Below, piece by piece: positions 36,420 through 48,000 of a stretch of DNA of 64,000 nt (positions within the stretch are counted from its first letter, which is position 1; each line of letters opens with the position of its first letter). This DNA is from Typha latifolia (taxonomy: Eukaryota; Streptophyta; Magnoliopsida; Poales; Typhaceae). The DNA is taken from positions 16,565,096 through 16,629,095 of the forward strand of contig CM034100.1 in assembly GCA_019914945.1 (NCBI GenBank). The letters run 5' to 3'. The position numbers and the translations under genes were made by a program. Below the pieces are notes generated by a model. That model worked only from the letters and a program-made list of their open reading frames with translations. It did not search any database and was not told the origin of the DNA.

Positions 36420-38065
36420 TGGCAACCTGATATAGAGGAAGAATTAATCAAATATTTGGTCAAAATTGAAGATAATAAATAGTTTAAAATTTTTCCCGAT
36501 TGGATTTCGGATCCCGCAGGATCCGCCCCGATAATCCGTCATTGCTGCCATTACATTTGCATAAATCCAAGAGACCGAGTAATAAAAACGAGCCATGACA
36601 TTAAGCCCAAGATTTGACATTCCGGATTCCGATTCAGATCAGGCAGTCCAAGGAGCTCTTTAGCACTAATCCTACCCAATACCATATTTAAGCCCACTCA
36701 CTCACTAATTAAGAAAAAAAAATTTAGAGGGGCTCGAGAAATGTATTAATAATAATAGTGATTAGTTTGAGTTAGCACTTTTCTATTCGATATATGGTCG
36801 AGAAATTCAAATCATAAGCTGTTTGATGGACCTTATCCGTGTCTAAGGGCAACTAGCCCTGTTTGATGGACCAACAGGGGCAGAGGTAGGGTAGGATAGG
36901 GTAGGGTTAGTATTGGGGCCACCATTAAAACCCTTTGGTTGGAACTGGGCAGGTTTAATTTAAGCCTATATAATATATTTGTCCACATGTGACTATGTGA
37001 GAGGGGAGGGGGGTTGGTTGGCTCTTTGTTGGAAGAGGAGGAAGGGGGAAGGCTGTGACTGTTCTTGGGAAAAGGTTATAAGAAAAGAAGGAGAGAGAGA
37101 GAGAGTAGTTGCAATCTAAATGAGTCCTCCTCCCCTTTTTTGGGGAGTCAAAGATGCCCTTAGTTCAGCTCTCCTATTCTCTTTCTCCAAGGTCTGGAGA
37201 GCTATGTGTTTGTGTGTGCACTAATATTAAAGTTCCTTGCATGTTAGATATGAACAAAACAAAAAAAAAAGTCTGGTATTTTAATTTGCATGGTTGATAG
37301 TATATGTGGTTGTAGGTAGTAAGTAGCCTTGATGTGCTTAATTGTGGTTAGCTACAAGCTCATAAAAAATATATATATAAAGCTATTAGGTTGGTGGAAA
37401 TATTTGAATAAGAACTTGTGCTCTGGAGAATATGTATATATGAATATATGCATGCATTTGGATGCATCAGTGTGAGTCATGTGCACATGCTTTTCCTTGT
37501 ATAAAGAAGTTGGCATTAAGAAACTAATCTAATCATTAGCCATTAGCACATTAGAATAAGCTCTAGTTTATAATGGAGGTTTCTCATGTAAACTGACCAT
37601 GTTATAACTCAACCAGGCAGAGAAACTACCAAGAAATGAAAGCACAAGTGAGTAAACACTTAGTGAAATTTGCCATACTAGAGCTTGTGCATTTTGTATG
37701 GCAAGGGAAGTGATCCTGATGTAATGGTAGCTATTAGAATTAACTTTATTAGATGCATTATTCAAACATAGATTAAATCATAAGCTGATGAGTTGTTAGC
37801 GATAAATTTCCATCTATTCGTTGAGCATCATCTAGATGAGGAAGACGAAATTATTATCATACTAAAGATTGAGAGAATAAAATTAATTACCTCATGGTAT
37901 TGTGTCTAGTGATTTGAGTTTTTGGATTAATTAGTTATCTCTTACTATCTAGCTGTGATACATAGTAATCATAAGAACACTAAAAAAAAATAGAAAGAAA
38001 ACAAGTGGTTGCTAAATGTAAATTTCGCGATAAGTAGTTGCAAACATTCTAGTCGAAAGTCGGCA
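36420..38065. other. Intergenic region, no gene supported
   Basis: It lies between the ANKRD13 promoter and the 3' end of the glycosyltransferase gene. A TATATAATATAT box at about 36966-36977 is followed by a G/GA-rich stretch and small inverted repeats (CTCCCC/GGGGAG near 37131-37146; AGCTCTCC/GGAGAGCT near 37160-37203). These could belong to a noncoding transcript, but I matched no known miRNA. Confidence 0.35.
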
Positions 38066-39529
38066 TCAGATCACTTCCTTCTCTGTCCTCGTTGCCGACA
38101 CCGCTGTTAGGATGAAGTTATCGACCGACTTGATCGACGAACCCTTTCTCCCTCCCTCCTCCTCTCTCATGGCGTCTCGTAACAACTCCTTGCACTCCGC
38201 CGCCTTCCTCCTCATCTCCTTCCCTTCCTCTCCCTCCATCACCATCCCGATCACTGTGACGATGCGATCGACCTCGAGCTCTCTCTCCACTCCCCTCGCG
38301 ATCTCGGCGCACACCCCGAGCTCCTCGATCATCATCTTCGCGTTGTAGAACTGCTCCGCCGCCAGCGGCCACGCGACCATCGGCTTCCCTCTGCTCAAGC
38401 TCTCCAGCACCGAGTTCCACCCGCAGTGAGTCAGGAACGCGCCGGTCGACTCGTGGGTCAAAATCTCCAGCTGCGGCGCCCAGCTCCGTACCAGTATGCC
38501 CTGATCCCTATCTCTCATCCGCGCCTCGAATCCTTCGGGTAACCACTCGTCCTTGAATTCGCCGTTCATGTCGAACCCGAGCGGCGGGCGGATGACCCAG
38601 ATGAACGGCGTCTGGGTCAGCTCCAACCCGACCGCCAGCGCCGTCATCTGCGAAGCAGAGATGGTGTTCTGAGAGCCGAAGCAGATGTAGAGAAGCGAAC
38701 CCTGAGAACGACGAGATAGCCATTGGATGCAAGTTTCCAAATTGATGCCGGATTTTTTCCCGGCTCGATTGTAAGATTCTTTCGCCTCTAATGGAAGGAG
38801 AGGACCGACTGGCCACACCGCTAGCTTGGTGTTTTCACGAAGGAGACGGAGTCCGAATGATTCGATCTCTTCCACGGTGTTGCAGAGAATGGAGTCAGAT
38901 TCGAGCAGCGAGAGGCGTATCTGGCGGCGGACGAAGGCGGCCAAGGGTTCGGAGCCATCGGCGGATCGCAGGTAACGCGAGATTTGAGTGCGATCCAGTC
39001 GGAAGTTCGGCGGGAACCCCGGGACGTGGAACTCATCATCGCCGGTGCTCTTATGAGGGAAGTGCAGCCACATCGACGTGAACGCCATGGTGCCGTACGC
39101 CCCGCACGTGGTGAGCGTCGCGTGGCGGACGCCGCCGCCGATCTTCCTGGCGGAGAGCACCGTCCATCCTAAGAAGACATCCGCGATGATCACCGCAGGA
39201 CGTGCGACTTGGAGGAAGTGTTCGAAGTGGGGTTCGAGGGACTGGGAGGCGAGCTGGAGGCGCACGATGTCGGCGGGGCATAGGGAGTCAGTGTTCTCGG
39301 AGTTCGGGGGGAGGCTATGGTGGGAGCCGTCGAAGGGGAGGGAGTGGAGGCGGAGGCGGGAGGCGGCGGGGAGGAGGAGTTGGAGCTTGGCGATGTTGAG
39401 AGGGGTACTGAGGAGGGTGACGGTGAAGGAGCGGTGTCTTTCTTGTATGAGATTGGCTAAGGATAGGAAGGGGATGATATGGCCTTGGGCCAAGAAAGGG
39501 AATAGCACTACGTGATCTCTTGCCGCCAT
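38066..39529 (-). CDS. Family-1 UDP-glycosyltransferase, UGT92-like
   Basis: An intronless 487-aa plant secondary-metabolite glycosyltransferase (GT-B fold). It transfers a sugar, probably glucose, from a UDP-sugar to a small acceptor in the cytosol; the acceptor is unknown. The catalytic His is H17 in FLAQGHIIPFLSLANLI and its partner Asp is about D117 in VIIADVFLGW. The 44-residue PSPG donor box spans residues 350-393, from WAPQLEILTHESTGAFLTHC through GWNSVLESLSRGKPMVAWPL to AAEQ; its final Gln is associated with UDP-glucose use. I chose the internal Met (MAARDHVVLFPF), because the 21 residues encoded from an upstream ATG at 39592 precede the normal family start. The gene is very GC-rich compared with the AT-rich DNA upstream. 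Subfamily placement by eye is UGT92A-like and tentative. Confidence 0.92.
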   Translation of the reverse strand: MAARDHVVLFPFLAQGHIIPFLSLANLIQERHRSFTVTLLSTPLNIAKLQLLLPAASRLRLHSLPFDGSHHSLPPNSENTDSLCPADIVRLQLASQSLEPHFEHFLQVARPAVIIADVFLGWTVLSARKIGGGVRHATLTTCGAYGTMAFTSMWLHFPHKSTGDDEFHVPGFPPNFRLDRTQISRYLRSADGSEPLAAFVRRQIRLSLLESDSILCNTVEEIESFGLRLLRENTKLAVWPVGPLLPLEAKESYNRAGKKSGINLETCIQWLSRRSQGSLLYICFGSQNTISASQMTALAVGLELTQTPFIWVIRPPLGFDMNGEFKDEWLPEGFEARMRDRDQGILVRSWAPQLEILTHESTGAFLTHCGWNSVLESLSRGKPMVAWPLAAEQFYNAKMMIEELGVCAEIARGVERELEVDRIVTVIGMVMEGEEGKEMRRKAAECKELLRDAMREEEGGRKGSSIKSVDNFILTAVSATRTEKEVI

Positions 39530-39599
39530 GACAACCCGAAGGAAGACGATGGCTCTCGACACTCTCCAAAGTTTGTAAATAAAATGTACCAAGTTTTGG

Positions 39600-41240
39600 A
39601 GGAGTATTTTTTTTTACCAAAGTACCCTTTGTTCTAAATTTTATTTACCAATATAGCTCGCTCTTCAAATTTAGTATTAGAAATAGTTTTATTTTACTGC
39701 AAAACATTACTAAGATAAGCAATTTTATATAAAAATAAAAATTTAAACCTAAACTACTAAAATACTAATTTAAACATATTCTTATTTAAAAAATATATAT
39801 AATACTTATAAATTCAACGTTTTAGGACTATAGTATAATAGACATATTTTGAATAAATAAAATTTAGAATTCGACTACTTCAGTCAATCAGTCAGTTTTA
39901 GAGTGCTACTACCCTTAAAATCTAACAATTCTCTCAATTAAAAAAATTTATAATATTGAAATAATTTTTAGAAAAACATATGTTAAAATCGGTGATAATT
40001 CACAAAGATTTAAAATAAAATTAGAGAGAAAGAAGTTGCAGGATAAGGCACGCAATTAAGCTAAAACATGTGAGAAGTTGACACGTTGCCCGGACCACAA
40101 GATGAAGATGATTCGTGTGGGCCATCTTTGTCACCTACAAATGGTAAACAAAATTTAGTGCCTCATCTTTGTGTTGCTTATGTTGGAGCAAGATAAAGAA
40201 TGTGTCCAACCACTTCAATCGGTTCGATTTGGGAGCACTCGCATTCTCCAACCACTTAATTTTTTACAATCCTCTGCCGATATATTATCACTCATCTTTG
40301 TTACATTTTACCAGCAATATTTTCACCCAGAAATTTATCTTCCATTAGTTGGTTTCTTCTCTTAAAATGAACTTATTTCTATTTCCACTTCTTTTTTTTT
40401 TAAATAAAAAAAAATCTGAACACAATAAAGTGCAAAGACTTTCAAAATTTTGTCTCTTTATTATTTTCATATATTTTCATCAACCAAACACACTCTTAAG
40501 ATTTCATTTACTTTAAGAATAAAGTCAATTCTAGAATCAATATTCCTAATTCTAAAATTAATATTCCTCTTTCTTATTTTCAAAATAAAATATTTATTTA
40601 TAAATAACTATTCTTGTATTCACTTGTACTGTAAAAATAGAGTGTAATAATTATCTCTATTGTGATATAAAGTGAAGAAAAAGATTAAAAAAAATATTTT
40701 ATTTTTTTATAAAATTATCAATGAATACACTTTAATTTGATATATAAAATATATTGATATGATAGATATCAAAAATAAATTAATAATTAAATTAGTGTGT
40801 GATATATAAGATGTAAGTTTGATAAATTTTTTTATATTTTAGAATAGAATAATTATGATATCCAGCCGTTATTCTAAAATAAGGAGTTATATTTTAAGAA
40901 TAAACTAGGGCTAAAAGTCAAACTACATTTATACCCCAAAACAAAAGGAAAATATTCTAGCAGCAGTCTATAAATTTGAGAACCTTAGCGATCTTGCAGG
41001 CTCTTTGTACCTATATTACGGACGAGTTCTTGATCCGGTGCATCTCCAACAAACATTTTCAATGTCCAATCCATCTCCCAACAAACATCTGGACTTGACT
41101 TTGGCTAGTCATAATAGTAGGACAGTTCTGACCACATAAATGCACTTACTGCCATTGTAAGTAGATGCGGGAGTAGAAACATACAAAGTCCACAATCCAA
41201 CAATTAATTTTCATCTCCTACTCACAAATGAAACTGGGAA
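39600..41240. other. Very AT-rich intergenic region
   Basis: Upstream DNA of the glycosyltransferase gene; markedly AT-rich between 39650 and 40900 with long A/T runs and no supported ORF. MITE-like AT-rich DNA is possible (the region 40380-40920 has partly inverted TCTTAAG/TTTTAAGA-type words), but no paired termini with a target duplication could be shown. Confidence 0.5.
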
Positions 41241-41249
41241 GATAAGGCA

Positions 41250-41386
41250 GTACAGAGCTAGAACAAAGACTGTACTATTAATTTGTACTTCCCCAGAATT
41301 GGGTGCAACTCTTTCCAGTACATGTGGTGATTGGAGGAGTACAACAATACAATTACCACCCCCCAATAGAATGGAAGCCTATAAAT
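41250..41386 (+). promoter_or_regulatory. MIR398 promoter with five copper-response GTAC cores
   Basis: Five GTAC tetranucleotides occur within 93 bp, at 41250, 41272, 41285, 41318 and 41339. A TATAAAT box follows at 41380-41386, about 140 bp before the miR398 star strand. GTAC is the core of the copper-response element bound by SPL7, which switches on MIR398 genes under copper limitation. Cluster, TATA and hairpin are seen; SPL7 control is inferred from the family. Confidence 0.75.
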
Positions 41387-41494
41387 TGAAGCAACCCAAA
41401 TCTTAGTCATAACAATGGTTACAATGCCCAGAGAAGAGTAAATAGCCTATTTGGCAAAGATATTTTCTTTTCCTAATGAGGAAATCAGATTTAT

Positions 41495-41635
41495 CAAGGA
41501 TCCAAGGGGGAGTTCCAACAGGAGTGACCTGCGAACACACATGAGACCTGGATCGATCCCAATTCATCCGTCCGATGGACGGCTCTCGTGTGTTCTCAGG
41601 TCGCCCCTGCCGGGCCTTCCTCTCCCACATCTTGT
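41495..41635 (+). ncRNA. MIR398: miR398 precursor (MIR398b/c type)
   Basis: Positions 41589-41609 read TGTGTTCTCAGGTCGCCCCT plus a final G, an exact match to the 21-nt plant miR398b/c mature sequence as I know it. The opposite arm at 41519-41539 (CAGGAGTGACCTGCGAACAC, then A) pairs with it, with two mismatches and one G-U; the predicted star is 41521-41541, leaving the 2-nt 3' overhang. Mature on the 3' arm is correct for this family. The terminal loop (41542-41588) contains short secondary stems. Known targets are transcripts of Cu/Zn superoxide dismutases, their copper chaperone CCS and cytochrome c oxidase 5b, so the locus spares copper when it is scarce. Confidence 0.95.
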
Positions 41636-41639
41636 TCCG

Positions 41640-42088
41640 CACTCTTACCATCTAGATAGCAAGGTATGCTTTTACTCCAGCTTGATCCAAATTTATTGGC
41701 TTCTGATAATATTGTCTTAGTATAAATTTAGTATAAAGTAATCCAAATAGTTTTAGTAAGGGGTTGCATAACTCCAAGTCGTGTCCAGCACTAAGCCTTG
41801 ATAATATTCCAATTTATAGAATAATGCTTCAGGGTACGCTTCAAGTTTTATCCTGAGTTTAGTATGGCTTGGATTGTTATAACAAGAGAAAAGCTTCACG
41901 TTTACCTAAAACCATAGTTAGAATTAGCTTCCCAGAAAGGAACAGCAATTGGCAACAAGAAAACTCTTTATAGAATTTAAGGACCATCGTCGTAATCCTG
42001 ACTACCTAGTTGTTACTCCCAACCCCTTTAAAATAATTTACTACAGAAGCAACCAAAATGGACAGAAAAGATTTACCTTCAGCCAGAA
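41640..42088. other. MIR398 3' region and RNase H gene 3' end
   Basis: Convergent transcription space. A GTATGC donor-like site at about 41661 just after the hairpin could start an intron in the pri-miRNA. No ORF supported. Confidence 0.4.
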
Positions 42089-45000
42089 CTAGAAACCTTC
42101 ACCGCACTCTTCAGAAATTGCACCATCTGCATTTAGTATTGATCATGTGAACCACTTGCAATGATGTAACTTACACGAAAAAGTTAGGAACTGGGGGTTC
42201 TTACTTGGGAGATTAATAGCTATGTTAGCTTGGTTATCAGCATCAGCGTTGAACTCCTTCAGCAGAGAGCATTTAGAAAGAAAATGTCAGCAAACAGCAG
42301 AGATTTTTTTTTTTTAAAGAGCAGAATTCAATGTTAACCGGAGTTTGTTTGTTGATAGAAAAAGTAAATCATCCCTCTGACAGTATAAAGACGGCAAGTA
42401 AATGGACAATGGCTAAGATGCATGACTGGACAAAAATGGCTAGATGCATGATTCTCTTCAGAAAGCAAAATAACATTTCAAAGCTAAAGCCAACATTTAT
42501 TAGCGAGAGTTTAGATGTTGGTAGAAAAAAAACAATCATCCCACTCTCCTAACAACATAATTGAGAAGTAATCATAAAAATGGATGTTATCAATCTCCAA
42601 CTCTAGTACTTCTTTCAGATGTGAAGCACTTTGCATAATCTTTTTTTTTTTTTTTTAACTGCAAAGTTTATTATGTAACAAAAATCTAGATGGATGTTCT
42701 ACTGCACGAGGCTCTAGCCAATGCAGAGAGGAGTTTTTTCAGATATGCATTACTTTGCACCTTTAAACTAATGGAAAGGTTCAAGTTACAGACAATCAAT
42801 TGGTGCCGTACCAACTAATCCAGATCAACTTAATAAAATAATTTCCTCAAAAGATGAAGCATTTGAAGTATAAATGTATATAATATGTAATGGCAATACA
42901 AAAGGAATTTTTATATACCCTCTTCATATGATTTATCTCGAATGATAAGAAATTCTCTTGAAGTTCTTTAACTTCCTTGCACAATTTGATCATGTCCTGG
43001 TGCTTGGTTTGCCAGAGACCTTGTACCTTTTTTAAGAAGGCAAGCAATGTCATCAGATGAAAGATCCAGAAAATAGTATAGCAAAACTGCTAGTAGCAAT
43101 AATAGAAGGAAGTATTGGACATCTGTTTTCAAGGGCCTAAATCAACCAACCAGACTTTTGAAAAAACACCACTGGATAATAGGACCCTTGTGCATGATAT
43201 AGGGACCAACCAAATTGACCATTTTGTTAAATCTAAAAAAACCTTAAACTAAGATATTTTGGACAAAGTTACCAGAATTGCCACACGACTGACTCTAACA
43301 AGAGTGTAGTTCTCAACATCCTTGCACAATTCAAAGTCCAAACAACATATGCGACTTTACATGCAAGCACTGTGGCTCAGTTCATTTACATTCAAAACAA
43401 GAAATAAGCTACAGCAGACCCCACATTCTGGTCCATGAAATTAAACTAAATAGAAAATACCAAGAATAAAGTTCATGGTAGAAGTTCTAATGCATTTCAC
43501 TTTCGGAATCTAGATTTTAGCATATAAGGTTAAAGAAATCAGATAAAACTGATAAGATATTGGTAAACAATCCAGTGAAACAAAAGAATCATAAAACTGA
43601 TAAGATATTGGTAAACAATCCAGTGAAACAAAAGAATCACAAACCTGCATACAGACCAGCTGTGAGTCGCCTCGCACATGAATTCGCCTGAAACCCTTCT
43701 TAAGAGCATATTTCATTCCCAAGATCACTGCTCGATATTCAGCAACATTATTGGTAGCAACACCCAGACCTTCACGAAGTCGAGATATCTTCAGACAAAT
43801 GTTGGGTTAGCATGGTGGATGATGAAAGAAAATACAGGAGTCATCCAACCACAAGGATACACAGTAAAACTGTTCAGAGTATTTACCAGTCTTCCATCTT
43901 CAGTCCGAAGTACTGCTCCAGCACCTGCTTTTCCAGGATTTCCTTTTGAAGCACCATCAAATTCAAGAATGCATAACATCTGGAAAACCCAACATCAGAA
44001 CCTATCTCTGTAGTACAATCCCAGTAAGCCAGAGCTGATTCTTGTTACAAAATATTTCCTTCCGATGACAAAAGTTTGAAGAAAAAAAAATTCAAATCTT
44101 ACATCAGTAGCATATAACCCACTAGCTGTCAATACCACACCAAAATATTACCTTGTAAACAATCCTGTAATATGTAAATAATATTCCTTTAAAGCCAGAG
44201 ACATGCACTAAATTTATACCAGATGGGGAATATAAAACAGATCTGTCTGTCTGTTGAGCAGGTAAACAAAAACATGAAACAAAAATTATTTTTTGGAACG
44301 AAAATAAGTCAAAACTCTCAACCATGACCCAATTTGATGTGAGGTCTTCTATGCTTCAAAATCCACTCCTAATCATGATAAATTGCTTTAATTTGGCTAC
44401 ATATCCTTAAAAGAAATAAGGGACAGCAACTAAGATAGTATTAACCAAATTCAACACAAAAACAGACAATACATTTATTAATAGGCATAAGTTTTTAACA
44501 TCGAAAGAAATACATTTCTACATAATATAAGGCAGGTTCATAAACACATCTGAAGATGATGAGAGGTATGTGAATATCACAAATGCTATCCAAGCACAGA
44601 CATATACCCACAATGTGAAGCTTAAGATATTGTCTCACTTACAGGTCTATTGGATACAGGTTGTGCCTCAACACAGTGCCCTAGACTGAGACTCTTCTTT
44701 AGGAGCTGAGTGGAAGCAGGGTTTGATCCAGCTACATGCTGTAAAAACAATGAAATTCCAGAAAAGGAAAACAAAGATAGATATATTAACTCCTAAAGTT
44801 ATTCTGTAAATGAGTAACATGTTAAAAGTAACATAAATATTCTCATTCTTCCTAAGCAAATGACAAAAGCTCGGGTGCTCAACTAGGGGCCATTGCACCA
44901 AAAAGCAAATTTGTGAAAACATCTCAGGAATGTCCAGAACATTACTTACACGTTTGCAGGAAATAGGCTCTTCATTAACAAAATAATCTAGATCGATAGG

Positions 45001-48000
45001 CCTCTTTACTTGACCGGTACAGGGAGGGTTAGATCCAGATACCTCCTGATGAACAGAAATGATATGACATAAAGCTGTGAGAAAACAAGATCCCAAAGAA
45101 ATAGTTGTTAACTTTCTTAGTAATGCATGGTAGATCAGTTGACTAGATCTTTCCATGAAATAACAATTGTGCAAGCGGATGACATCAAATTCTACAAAAA
45201 CAACAACAAAGCCTTTAGCCGAAACTACAAAACCTGGCAATTCATTCATCTCTATTTAGAGCTGTGTCAAATCAAGCTCTATCGTATATTTTCCTAATAC
45301 CTCTCCTATGTCAGTTTTGATCTGCTCCACGTCTTAAGAAACTTTCTATTTCAATGAGATATAAGCCATTGATTACTGGTGCACTATTTGGCCATCATTA
45401 AACATGTCCAAACCATCTTAATCTAGTGGCATTATTTAACCTCATTGGGGCTACCCCTAGATTTTGTCTAATATTAGTATATTATTGTTCCTACTTCTAT
45501 ATTTTTTAATAACACCATTTATTCACCTTAACCTTTTCATCATTGCAGCACTCTACCTTTGAATACGTTGTTTTCTAGTTATCCCACATCATGATCCATA
45601 AAGAATTGCTGGCCTTATGGTCATTCTGACAACTTTCCTTTCAATCTAAGGGGTACACTACAATCACATGACACACTAGAAACACTTCTAAAACTTTAAT
45701 CATTTTGCTCTACTTTTTTGTGCAATGTCCTCAGCAGTTAATTCTCTTCTATGATATCTCTTAATGGTTGGTCGGAAACCCAGGTAGAGGAGGGACTTGT
45801 GTTAGATAGTCTGACAAGCACCACAAACTTTTGTCAAGAAATCTATGAAAAATATGACACTATATTTTAATTCTCATTATATATGTAAGACTTATACGTG
45901 CATAAGTTTGTGCATATATACTCTTACAAACTGTCCCCGTGCAAAATTACATCATATATCACTTGTCACACCTTTTTAAATGCCAAAATCACTTGCAAAA
46001 TCAAAGTTTATTCAATAAATTGCATTAAGGCAGATCATCATGTTGTTCACAACAATAGCAGACCATGTCACACATAAGTGGTTATGAAGACATACATGTT
46101 TTTTCCTTAAAAAATAGAGGTGAAAACATATCAGGTATGGATCGGATAGTACTCAACCTATATCTGAATCCATACTCTTTGTCCAAATATGGATATTAGA
46201 CGAATAATAAAATTTAAAATCATATCTTAAGTAGTCGGATACGAATAGTTTTCGAATACAAATCAGATAATTCTTAGATAGAAGATCGGATCTTAAACAG
46301 ATGAGAATCAAATTTTAAACGAATTATGACTTTTCTTTTAAAGACAATTAATACAAAATATTAAGAGTTCTAAAAAAATAAATTTTTTGCATGTCAAATA
46401 CATATAAAGTTAACAAAATCAATCTCTACAAACAATATAAAATAATAAAATACATCATTAGTAACAATATCAATATTCACAATTTAAATAAGCAAACTAA
46501 AAGCTATAAACAATTCAAAAATTATGGGTAAATGGATATCTGACATCCGTATCTCAAAAATTATATTCGATCTGTATCTGTATCCGGTTTTTAAAACAAA
46601 CCTACCCGTATTTGGATTTTTTTTTCAAAAATCTTACCTGTTTTCGAATCTGAGTTGGATATAAACTTTTTATCCAAATCTGGTCCAAATTGAGCCGAGT
46701 TGGAGTAAACTAACCTGTTTTCACCCCTATTAAAAAATCATGCATGGACAAGGTTGCTTCTTTTATGATTCTTAGTACTAAATAAAAAAGTATGAGAAAG
46801 CAAAGAACAACTAACAAATTCAAACACATGATAAGAACCTAGTTTCAACTTTCAACAATGTCATAGTTGAAAATCAATCAGCTCATAAAGTTACCTTCTT
46901 CAAAGAGCAATCATATCAATCAAAGATAAGATAATTAGGCAGCTAGATTGACAATAATAAAATATCTGAATATGACTATGATTGTATGTTACCTGGAAAC
47001 AACAGGGCAAAAGAGTACCAAACATATCCTCTTTCAAATCCGCAGCATTAATGGTGTATAAAGCATTCTTAAGCCCACAAGAAGCAAGATAGTCCTCTGT
47101 CTCTTTAGATAAAGAATAACCCTTGTAGGCACTGACAGCAGGATCGCACACCTAAATAATTTTTTTCAAGAATTGTAAGAAACATACAACATGAGCCAAG
47201 AAAAGCATGGAACTTGCAGAATTCCATACAGTTGATCTGCATTAATAAATTATTCACTGTTAAATTTAGTTGCAAAATTTAGATGGATGTAACAAGAAGA
47301 ATGACAACACTTGTCTGACCAGAAACAGAGCTGAATGACGCAAATGGATCCACATAACTGATCACAAATAGTTGGGAATAAAGAAACACTGAATTTCTCC
47401 TGTTGTAGTCTAATTGTAAGGTCACCAAATATCAATTTTCCTTCCTCTACTATTCCATTGACCCATGCAGTTATTTCTGAGTAGAAATAATCCATGACAT
47501 TCAATAAAGTCATAGTTGAATTCGAGCCTGTTTGGATGTCTGAATTGGATTGAATCAGGATGAACTGATTCATGAATAGCTGATGCATTCATTAATAAAT
47601 ACTTTATTGTTTGGTTAATGAAGGAATCAGTGATTCCGAATGAACAATTTATATTAAGATTTTCATTAATAACCTTAAACCCTTATAAATTATATATTCC
47701 ACAGTTGTAAGAAATTATTCTACATATAAAATAAAATTTATCTTATAAAATAATATATTATCAATATTTAAACTCTCATATATTTAATGACCTTTTAGAG
47801 TACATTGGTATTATATTTTCATTATTATAAAGAAGAGAGGTGTGAATGCATTATAATTTATTATTTATAATAATAAAGAAAGACTATTATAATTTGAATA
47901 AATTTAATTTTAAATAATATCCATACTTTTTTACATTTAGTTCTACCTATTTAAAGCTTAAAACAAAGTCATCTTTAAATATAATAATAGTTTATAGTCT

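Noticed and set aside
36966..37210. Possible second miRNA or noncoding RNA gene
   Set aside because: TATA-like box and short inverted repeats only; no arm matches a miRNA I know and no long hairpin was found.
38112..39515. Long plus-strand ORFs across the glycosyltransferase gene
   Set aside because: Antisense shadows created by high GC content; the minus-strand frame carries every family motif.
39530..39592. Upstream Met of the glycosyltransferase
   Set aside because: It adds 21 residues ahead of the family's usual N-terminus; the internal Met places the catalytic His near residue 17 as expected.
40380..40920. Possible additional MITE
   Set aside because: AT-rich with weak inverted words but no paired termini plus target duplication.
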